From the NCBI GenBank assembly GCA_934047225.1, contig OW203997.1:8046417-8110416 (forward strand): a DNA stretch of 64,000 nt, in the 5' to 3' direction. The notes beneath the pieces are model-generated. The model had not been told where the DNA came from and made no database searches. It saw nothing but the letters and a program-made list of their open reading frames with translations. Of the stretch, positions 24,967 to 35,300 are shown piece by piece (position 1 is the stretch's first letter; each line of letters starts with the position of its first letter). A program made the translations under genes and the position numbers. This DNA is from Ypsolopha sequella. Its lineage: Eukaryota > Arthropoda > Insecta > Lepidoptera > Ypsolophidae.

Positions 24967-25513
24967 AAGTAGGGCCACTGGGTGATGGCACTTATGACAG
25001 CTGCATTTAGTGATGAGGTACATTTCAAATTTCGGTTAAAAATAAAAATCAAGTGTGAGTTTACTCTACATTAGACACGTCATTCAACATTCAACATAAT
25101 GATACAAAAGGAAAATGTGCCAAAACCAGTGGCGTAGCTATCGGAGGGCTATGTGGTGTAGTGCCCCGGTATGTTTAAATATCTAAATCGAAAAAAGTAT
25201 TTTACTATCATTTATTTTCGTTTAGTTTAACTTCGTCATTGTTTTGTTTTTAATTAAATATTATTGCGTAACTTTGCGACCTCAAACACGACCTATAAAA
25301 AATGAGAAACTTTTTTAAAAAATTCTTTGTTTCTATACGAATTCTATTGCACAAAAAAGCAACATTCAAATCGAAAAATAATAACCGAAAAAAGTAGTAC
25401 ATCACTATCAACAATGAAGTATTACATTTTTTAATTCACACTTGCTTATAAATAATTACGATACTTTGTAGGCATTTAAACGTCATAGGCGCCATCACTC
25501 AGTGGCTCTACTG
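24967..25513. mobile_element. TIR element with GCCACTG-GTGATGGC ends
   Basis: GTAGGGCCACTGGGTGATGG at the left is mirrored by GCCATCACTCAGTGGCTCTA at the right. AT-rich interior. A hAT-like CAGTGGCGTAGCTA motif at about 25127 lies inside. Confidence 0.6.
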
Positions 25514-25705
25514 TAATTACTATGTCAAACTTTATTGTTGTCTGTGGTCCGGTTTTCCTACTGTTTTTCTCCAATATCTCGCGTTTTTTTACTTCCTCTT
25601 ATCACCTGTATTCCAATATGTTATATATTTGTTATTGTTATTATGCTAGTCATTTTTAATATGGCGCTTTTTGTGAATAAATCAACACCATTATTAAAGC
25701 AACCC

Positions 25706-25869
25706 GCGGGTCTACCGCGTAATTCTGATTTTCATCAACATCAACTTGAGATTGAAATTTGTCGTGCGTGCGACGACGCCCGCCTAACATGTCATCTCTT
25801 TTGCACGCGTTGAATTTTGCATGCATTTGCTTGAAGTTGATACAAATCAGAATTACGCGGTAGACCCGC
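25706..25869. mobile_element. Fold-back with GCGGGTCTACC ends, copy 1
   Basis: GCGGGTCTACCGCGTAATTC is mirrored at 25850-25869. Related to the copy at 54909-55073. Confidence 0.8.
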
Positions 25870-27494
25870 TGGTACGGCACACAAAGGCATAATTCCAAGA
25901 AATTAATCGAAAATCGCAGAAAACTACGCAAAATGGCTGGATACAGGGATAATTCGGCATTGTGGATCCCCATTTCTTCCAATAGTATTAGGTTGTTATA
26001 ATGAATCCACCTCTGAACTTTTCATAGATATCACATACAAAAAGAGTTTTCACAAATGTTGAAATTAATGTTCCATCAGTCGAAGAAAAGTTGACGAATA
26101 GTTTCCTAATATCTAACTTGTAAGCAGCATGATATAACAATTTATGTACTACTAGTAGATAAGAAGACATGTATATATAGTATACATACATAGAGTAACT
26201 TATCAAGAAAAAGCCAAGCTCGAAACATTATACACTACTTAAATACTTCAAAAGTTTATAGTAAAGTTAGCACATAGTCATAGAATTTGTAAAAAATATA
26301 AGCTTGGCTGTTTCAGCCCATGAAAAGTGCATTGTGGACAATTTAATAATTTTATTGTATTGTATATTATAAATTTCCACTTTCACACACAAATTGCAAA
26401 AGATCTTCAAAACTCTCGATAAAGAATCAAGTACAAAAATAATTACTCAAGTGAAAAATGTGACTTTTTGTGATTGGTGGATTCGATAATTAGAATCTAT
26501 CTTACAATCGGTGAAACTTTATACGAGTGAAACTGTACAAATTCATCCGAAATATCTTAAATAACAGTATGTATTTACAAAATGTGCATTTATTTACATG
26601 GCGATAAAAGTGGCTCTAGAAAATATTGTATTCATTTGTTAATGATTCAAAATGTCAAGTTTGTCGGTTCACATATTCAGTGTTTCAGGCTTTTTGGATT
26701 TATTAAACTACAAACAATTTTTGTTTTCAATTAATATACACATTCATCGTTCAAATGGCCTAAGTAAGAAAAAAACGCAAGCTTTTTTTAGTAAAATTGT
26801 TAAAATTTACCTTTGGTTTTATAAGTACTTAGACCCTATAAGTACTTAACTTTATTATTGCTAATACAATAGGTATTTTGGACTCTTTGTAGCAACATCA
26901 TTGAATTAAACTAGTACTTTTGAGTATTAGATAAGTTATTTATCGTATAGAAAGAACAGTTTTTTCCGTTGACTTATAGCACCTAGTTAGTTAAATATTT
27001 TCTTATGGCACGTCGAAAACAAATACGTCTTACGTTTTACATTTAGAGCAAAGCATGTATACTGCTTATTGCTTGAAGTCAATTCCGGGTCAAAAACTAG
27101 CTCTTTTAGTTTTATTGAACGATATATTTAATAGCGTTCTTACGTGTTAAAGTGAATGGTAACACTAATTTATTAAAACTAAATATAATACATTTTTGTT
27201 CTTATTTTAGAACTATTTTCGTCACCGTCTCGTCCCCGTCTCGTCACAATTTATTAAAAAAAAAAAACACTATCTAATTTTTACATCATCGGAGCCTCAC
27301 GTTTTGCCATGTTCATATCGATCTTATTTAATACTCCTCGTGTACTTTTGAGAGTTGAACTTTCTCCCCGTTTCTAAAATACTCCACTTGACCACTTGTA
27401 TCATTGCTTTCTTCAGTAGGTAGTCTTCGAAGTTATGGGTTTCTGTCAAAAAACAACCAAACACTTAAAATTTCAGATTTATTAACAAATAAAA
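25870..27494. other. No gene seen; AT-rich
   Basis: Several short reading frames, none with a recognisable domain or splice context. Confidence 0.5.
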
Positions 27495-27658
27495 TAAGCA
27501 TTTTCAAAGGTTTTATAGATAATAAAATTAAATAAGAGGTTATTGTTCCGGTACAATTTGTACAAATTATTGTTATTATTCCCGTACAAATTGTACGGGA
27601 ACAATAACAATAACATCTTATTTAATTTTATTATCTATAAAACCTTTGAAAATGCTTA
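27495..27658. mobile_element. Palindrome with ~75-bp arms
   Basis: TAAGCATTTTCAAAGG...GTACAATTTGTAC is mirrored by the complement ending at 27658. Small extra repeats of ATTGTTATT lie near the centre. Confidence 0.85.
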
Positions 27659-28395
27659 TACAGCGAAACCGGTCAGGTTAAAAGTAATAATAATAATAAA
27701 AAGTGGACAAGTACAAGTGTATTTTAATCACAATGTGTCATAAGTTCCACCAATTGCCGACAATCACGACCATCAACTTCAAATAAAATAATATTCCGTG
27801 GATAAACTACAACTATTTTGTATACTTTAATATTCAAACGTGATAAAAGTTGTTTCTTCTGTACAACAAACGGTTTATTTATTTATTTTATTCATACACA
27901 AGCAAGCATCCACAGCAAGTACATTAAATTTACATTTCGTATTAACTACAGTTAAGAGTACACTCTCCGTCTGCTAAGACCTATTTTTATAATCAGCAAG
28001 TAAAATAATGTATATGTCGTGGGCAGATCATAGAAATATACACAGATCTCAGTCAGCAACGATCTTGACACATCTCTTTCGCTAACTCTTTCTATACAAC
28101 GTTATGCACACATCATACTTAAGACCTTAAAGGCATACTATTCCGTAAAAGAATACCATAATATATAATAAATAAGAATACCATAGAATTACATAACCAA
28201 TAACCATTGCATTGTTGAAATATAATAATTGAAATATAGAATATAACCTACTGACCTAATTTAATAACCTATGTATGTACCTAATTTAATAATAATGTAA
28301 TAATGTTGGACATGTAATGATAAATTATGACAAAATTTATACTTGCGATTGTCGGTACTTGGTGAAACTTGAAACACATCTTGAATTAAAAACAA
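27659..28395. other. No gene seen
   Basis: AT-rich. A TTTATTTATTTATTT run near 27878 may be a reversed LINE tail. Confidence 0.4.
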
Positions 28396-28665
28396 ACTTA
28401 TAGTTTCACTTTATTTATGTTAACTCCCAACCGGTTTCGGATTTTACTCCATTTTCAAGGGAAGATGTTAATTAAAATATTTCACTGACTCCAGGCACTA
28501 GCTCTGAGCAACGTAAAAATTGTTTACGTTGCTCAGAGCTAGTGCCTGTGGTCAGTAATGACAGTAATGGAGTCAGTGAAATATTTTAATTAACATCTTC
28601 CCTTGAAAATGGAGTAAAATCCGAAACCGGTTGGGAGTTAACATAAATAAAGTGAAACTATAAGT
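28396..28665. mobile_element. Hairpin with identical 98-bp outer arms and 24-bp inner arms
   Basis: 28396-28493 and 28568-28665 are exact complements. Inside, 28494-28517 and 28523-28546 are exact complements around AATTG, with 21 extra bases on one side. The arms contain a GGAGTAAAATCCGAAACC motif. No coding capacity. Confidence 0.9.
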
Positions 28666-28670
28666 ACAAG

Positions 28671-29037
28671 TGTTTTTTTTTTTTTTTTTAATCTTATTTA
28701 TTTTACAAGCCATACATCTTAAGATTAATTCGGCTTAAAAATAATTACAATGTTGGACGATGTGTAAAACAGTTGGAATTACTACTATGAGTGTTTTTAT
28801 AATATTCAGATCTAAGGTTCAGTGAGTCAATTATGAAATTTACAAATCTATCACTATATTCTACTGTGAACCCTGAACTTAAGATTTGATGGAGAAAGAA
28901 GAGAAAATCGCCAGTAGAGCATCGAGTTTCATTTAAGAAATCCAACCTACATTGTTCGTTGATTTTACACTCGAGGACTAAGTGTAGGAGGTCCTCTTCT
29001 CTCTCACATCGTGTACAGTTTGGATCGTCTCTTTTTA
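28671..29037 (-). mobile_element. LINE-end element, copy A (transporter 3' flank)
   Basis: The minus-strand frame reads DPNCTRCEREEDLLHLVLEC then KINEQCRLDFLNETRCSTG, a CxxC...H...C knuckle typical of the end of LINE ORF2. It ends in an A-tail (T run at 28671-28689). The 5' boundary AAAAAGAGACGATCC is the same as in copy B. It lies about 72 bp past the transporter stop codon. Confidence 0.75.
28697..28702 (-). promoter_or_regulatory. Candidate poly(A) signal supplied by a LINE-end insertion
   Basis: AATAAA on the minus strand, about 410 bp past the transporter stop codon, inside the LINE-derived element 28671-29037 that lies in the same orientation. I found no AATAAA between 29045 and 29108. 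Confidence 0.35.
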
Positions 29038-29108
29038 AACTAAACTCGCTAAACTAAATGATCATTGAGTGAAAGTACCCAACCAAAAACTAACCTTACG
29101 TCCTAGTC

Positions 29109-29316
29109 TTAGAGGACACTTTCCCTCTGCGAGACCTCGTTCGGCGATGGGGGGTCGGACGGCGAGGCGGCGGTGTGTGTAATGGCGGGCCCTCTAGACG
29201 AGATGTGGGCCCCCATAGTGATGGGGGTGTCATCGGGGTCTTCCTCGTCCCCTTCTTCGAGATCCTCGTCGATGGGGGTCAAAATGTCGACGGGGTGCTG
29301 GATTTCCTCTTGTTTT
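29109..29316 (-). CDS. MCT last exon (acidic C-terminal tail and stop)
   Basis: One base completes the split arginine, then 68 codons and TAA at 29109-29111. It begins KQEEIQHPVDILTPIDEDLE, has an Asp/Glu run (EEGDEEDPDDTP), then a Ser/Pro-rich stretch ending SPNEVSQRESVL. Acceptor TTAATTACAG. The phase fits exon 10 exactly and the codon use is GC-rich like the other exons. The hydrophobic C-terminal residue could be a PDZ-type ligand, which is inference only. Confidence 0.9.
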
Positions 29317-32300
29317 CTGTAATTAATTTATTACATAAAAATGTGTATAGCATAATACAGCTATATGTATTATATATGTGTATAGCAGGTGTCCAATTCG
29401 CTATACAAATTAAGAAACGTTAAAATATTAAGTACACTAACAATACTAACAAAAATCAAATAACAAAACTCAAAACAATATAATTAAAAACAAGTCTCAT
29501 ACAGGCTTCATCTCATAGAAACACTCTCAATAAACATCCATCTAATAGTCAGCGAACAAATAACACTGTGGTTCTGCTGACAGCAGCGAGTTGAGAACAC
29601 TGCAGGCTCGCGGGAGCGGAGAGAGGCGGCGCGCCTCGGTCGCGACACCTGGCACCAGAGCTGCCCTAGATTAAAAACCGGCCAAGTGCGAGTCGGACTC
29701 GCGCACGAAGGGTTCCGTTATCTATAAAAACGGCAAAAAAAACTTGTCTGTTGTATGAGAGCCCCCTTAAATATTTATTTTATTCTGTTTTTTAGTATTT
29801 GTTGTTATAGCGGCAACAGAAATACATCATCTGTGAAAATTTCAAAACTATCACGGTTCATGAGATACAGCCTGGTGACAGACGGAGAGACGGACAGACA
29901 GACGGACAGCAGAGTCTTAGTAATAGGGTCTCGTTGGTTACCCTTTGGGTCCGGAACCCTAAAAAAAGGCCGAAGTTGGCCAAGGTAAATCCTAAACTCA
30001 AGCGGACCGAACGGACTAGCCCGCTTCGGTAAAAAGCCGGTCTGGTCCGAGTTGGTCCGAAAAAGTCCGTTAAATTACTTCAAGAGAGTAAGGCAATAAA
30101 TACAGTAATACAATTTAATATTTCGACTCCTTCAATAGAGTAGGTATCACATCCGTCGAATAACATTCAATACTTGCATAAAACCATCCATAATTGTTTC
30201 GTTAAAAACAACCACAGAACTGTATTGGAGAACACAACGGACTAAGTCTGAAATCCGAAAAATTCCGAGCGGACCGCGGTCTGCGGACTCGCTCACGGTT
30301 GAAAAAGTCCTATTTGATGATTTAGGACTTTTTATACATTTTCGGTTTTCTTTCGGACTTTCATTCAGTCCATGTGACAGCTCTGCCGGGCACTTGCAAC
30401 AGGTGGTGGTGACGCGCGCGTGCATGTTTTTACGGTGCGAACAATGAGGTTACAGCGTTCACGAGTTGTGGGCAGTCTGATTTCCCGCACAGTATGCGAC
30501 ACACGACGATCAACAGGTCAACTTTACGAGAGTCAAACCCAAGTGTACTAAAGGGTACACGAGAGGATAGCAGGATAGTAATGGGAAAGTCAGGTTAAGT
30601 GAATAGGTACCATAGGTTTTGCAGTATGTATCGTGCGCACACGTATTTAGGGCATGCAAGTTCCCTTTAAGATGTTTCATACAAATGGAAGTGAAATAAG
30701 TTTCGAACGGCGAATGCGCATTGCCTTGGTCTCTCAAGTCTAATGCATTTTGCACTTACATAGTCTTCATGTTTAGCTCAACTGTGTACATAATTTTACA
30801 TAATATATTTTTCAATGCAAGTGCTCGTAAAGGCCCACTTTTTATGCATCAAAACCGAACAGAAAGTCGCCCTAGGACTTTTTTTTTTTAATTTATTTAC
30901 AATGGTTGTCTAACCTGCAGCCTTGCCTGTGTACCATAAATTTTATACTTTTTTTTCCACTGTTTAACGGCTCTGGATACAGTCTTTTTAAGAGAATTAT
31001 AATTTAAAGTTCACAGGATTATATTTGTTTTATTTGACACTCACACTATGCATTGAAAAACGTAGTATCATACACGGGCGTAAGAGCAATAAATTACTCG
31101 GTTACGTATAAAACACTCGCTACGTTCGTGTTTTAATTCGTCCTCGTGATTTATTCCTTTGCGCTCTTGTAGCATAAACTACTATTAATAATATTACACG
31201 AATAAATATACTTACCTACAATCTACACTACATTCTACAAATTGCTTGGGCCGAGAATCGAGCACAGAACCCTTGCGTGGGAGTCAAACAGCCAACCGAC
31301 TAAGAAAACCCAACATTTACCTGCGGAAAAGAGGTGAAGCGAAGGAGGTGAGCGTGGCAGCGAGGAAGAAAGCCGCGGCCATGTAGAAGGACGCGTCGTA
31401 ATTCTTGGTCGCGTCGTAGACAGCGCCGGCTAGCGGGGACCCGACGATGGCGGCCGCGCCACGGAACAGGATGAGCAGACCGAACGCGTTGGTCAGCTTG
31501 TCAAGGCCGAGGAGGTCGACCAAAATGATGGACGTCAGGGAGATGTAGCCGGCTGGAAGGTGAAGGCAGAGAATATAAACCATTAGTCCGTAAAGAAGCG
31601 ACACTCACCTCCCCTCGCAAGTTTATCGTCGCCCGCAAATCAGGTGCACGATCGTGTGCATGCAGTACTCAGTTAGGCTCAGTATCGTATGTTCGCTGCG
31701 CGTGTGTGTGTGTGCACAAGCGTGTATGGACAAGCTAATTACGCGCCTGAGTTTTTTTTTTTAAATCTTATTTATTTTATAAGCCATACATCTTAAGATT
31801 AATTCGGCTTAAAAATAATTACAATGTTGGATGATGTGTAAAACAGTTGGGATTACTACTATGAGTGTTTTTATAATATTCAGATCTAAGGTTCAGTGAG
31901 TCTATTATGAAACTTACAAATCTATCACTATATTCGGCTGTGAACCCTGAACTTAAGATTTGATGGAGAAAGAAGAGAAAATCGCCAGTAGAGCACCGAG
32001 TTTCATTTAAGAAATCCAACCTACATTGTTCGTTGATTTTACACTCGAGGACTAAGTGTAGGAGGTCCTTTTCTCTCTCACATCGTGCACAGTTTGGATC
32101 GTCTCTTTTTTTTCATGATGAAGTTAAACTTGTTAAGTGGGATGTGGTAAGTTCGTGAGAGTTGTAGGTAATTAAATTGGCGGGAATGTACGGAGTGTCG
32201 GGGGTGTGGTGATGGGTTAATTTGAATCTGGATGAAATTTTCAAAGAAATCGCAACCCCTACCGATCATAATGATCAGTTTTCCAAAAGAATAATAATAA

Positions 32301-35300
32301 TTTCACATGACTTGAACCTCCGATGGATGTCGGAGGTGTTTCCGAGTATGGACAGTTAAGGCGTTACAACATGCGAAAGTGCTGACACTAAAGCAAAAAA
32401 AAAAAACTTTTTTTTAGAATTATTATTGAAAATCTGCTCAACGAAATGCCTAGAAATTTAACAAAGTTTTCAAAAACAAGGTCTTTATATAGCTAGAATT
32501 TTTACTTACGCTAAAAGCGGCCGTTTTTAGCATAAGCTAAAATTTTAGCTCATCGAAGACGTTATCTATGAAAACTATGCCATGTAAAAATAGTTCACAG
32601 CTGTTTCTAGACATATAGTTGAGCAGCTTTTCAATAATTATTCTTTTCAACAATGTTTTTTTTTCTAAAGTGGCAGCACTTTCGCATGTTATAACGCCTG
32701 AAATGCAAGTCACAGTCCACACTCGTACATCCACGTTTAACCGAAGACTATTTACTACCTCCCAGCGTGATGGGTAGTGAGCTCTATCGCCGTACTTTAG
32801 GCCCAAATATGAATGTGGCCCTATAGTATTTGAAGCTGCAATCCTAGGATCGGTCGAGAGGTTGAGACCACTAGAACAGGGAGCGTGCCTGTGAGAGAGA
32901 GAGGGAATACTTACAAATAGCAAGACCAAATGCTATCGCGACTGCGATGTAAGCGGGGTATGAGTAACAAAACGGAGTCACAGCCACGGATATCTGAAAC
33001 ACAAGACACCTTCTTAGTTTTAATACAAGCTAGTTATGAGAACTGTGTATTTCGAGGCTACGCATTGTAGCGATGACAGCGCCATCTGTGTTTCTTAGAG
33101 CAAGGCGTGAAATGCACAACAGGCCCATGTGAACGTTCATATATGTGCATTACTATAGTTTGACCGTAACCGCTGTCTCGCCTTAGGCGCCGCGCGGCGA
33201 GGCGGGGGGGAGGAAAGGACATAGCATGAGTTCACATGATATTTTTACAGTTTTAGTAAGAATATAAACTAAGCTGTCTACCTGTATAAGACGCTACATC
33301 TAAATAACAGAGCGATAAACTACCCTCTAATTCCGTAAGAAAGAATATTAAGTTTCATTGACTTTAAACACTAAATAATTAAAATTTATTGAAATAGGCG
33401 TTACTTTGCGGAGGTCCATCATGAATTTGTGGATATGAGTGTGAGGCGTAACGTCGTCGCGTAAACGTCTTCACTCGCCCAGATGAAGGCAGTCTAAATC
33501 TGCTGAAACTGGTCGGCTTTCCCGATCATAACACGTATTGAGGTGAGCCGTTTTTATATAAATCATGAATGATCCTCAAGTTTCATTTAATTCTATAATT
33601 TGTGGATATATTAATAATTTGCAATATTCCGCTAAACACTCTTACCAAAATGCAGACTCAAGAACTGCCCGCCCTCCCGCATAAAACATGCACAAGCAAA
33701 GCAAGCAGTACGAGCACAAAATAAAGCAATCTTAAATAACAAGCAAGAAAACTTATCCAAACAATTAGTCAGGCCGGTGTATAAAAGGTGAGTTCCAGTC
33801 GGCAGCTCGTCATTTGCTGTCGAGCGGTCGGGCGGACAACACATCCCGAGGATGCCTCGTTTAGAAGCGAAACACGTGTCGAGAAGTTTTCTTGCTTGTT
33901 ATTTAAGATTGCTTTATTTTGTGCTCGTACTGCTTGCTTTGCTTGTGCATGTTTCTTCATGTTTGTGCATCTTTAGTCTGCATTTTGAATAGCATGGTAA
34001 GAGTGTTTAGCGGAATATTGCACATTATTGATATATCCACAAATACTAAGTAATTAAATTAAAAAGCGGGTCTTACCGTAGCAATGATAAGGCAAATATT
34101 GTTCAACAGTAGAGAGTCCATCCAGGGGAAGTCTGCGACCCAACCGCACGCGATACGGCCGAATGTGTTCGTTATACCGATGATGGACAGAAGGAAAGAG
34201 GCTTGGGACGCTTCCACACCCTGCAAAAAGAAAAAGAAAACCTAATTAAAACCAGCCACCTTATCTTCAAATGTATCGTAATTGGCTAAAACTTAGAATG
34301 ATGTGATGTAATTTCCGGTAATTGATACTTGTTACGTTTTTGATGGAACATTTGCAACATATTTGAATGGATTCGGCGCAACACGACTTAACTTATTTGA
34401 CAGGACTAAACTTAATTTGAGCGTTCTGTCTTCTTCTTTCTGTATCGAAAAGACAAAGACAAAACGCTCAAAATAAGGTTAGTCCTGTCCTGTGTTGTGT
34501 TGCGCCGAACCGACACCATTGGGGATAAAACAAATTTTTGGTAACTATTCCACTGTTTTATTGTTCTTAGCGATCGGTGTCGTTTTTATAACATCGTCAT
34601 GTTTTATTAGTATAAGGATGCTATCCATAAAACTTGATAGATGGCGATGTTATAAAAACATAACCAAGGTCGCTAAGAACAATAAAACAGTGGTACAGTT
34701 ATCAAAAATCGGTTTAATTTCCAATACGATGTATTTTTGTCTCACTTTAACATCTATCGCTATCGCTAGGGCTTTATTGTCTCACATTAACATCTATTGC
34801 TATCGCTTTCAAAAGCGTCGTGATTGGCTGAAAATTATGTGTGTGACGTCATTTCTAATCAATAACGAAACATTTGAAAGCGATAGCGATATATATTAAA
34901 GTTAGAAATTAAGGTACCTATGTTGAAAGTCTTAGGACGTTAGCACGGCAAATCCAAGTACTAATTAAATTTCACATAAAAATACATTGTAGGTTAGAGC
35001 GGAAGTTAACAGATATTTAACGTTTTTTTTCTGCTCCTTTTTCATATATGAATTCCCTCTAAAATCCCATCCATCCATCAGCCTACTTCGTCCACTACTA
35101 GGCATAAGCCTTTCCAGGACTTTGCCACTCCCGGCAGAATCCTGGAAGAATTGCCCATACTCACACACGCTGGGCAGCCGGGTTGGTGAGCGCGGTGCCG
35201 GAACCCTCGCACCAGTGACGCCGCTGCCCGTCACCAGTCTGTTCCATATAAGGCCCGACTATTAGCGATGGATATACCGCCATCCATTGGTCCCAGGCAT

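Noticed and set aside
31317..31320. Stop codon right after exon 10 as the true C-terminus
   Set aside because: The CAG/GTAAAT donor joins in frame to a coding last exon at 29316 with a credible tail. Kept only as a possible retained-intron form.
31553..31604. N-terminal extension MSLLYGLMVYILCLHLPA in front of exon 10
   Set aside because: This is intron read-through; the CACCTTCCAG acceptor and the phase match to exon 9 place the exon start at 31552.
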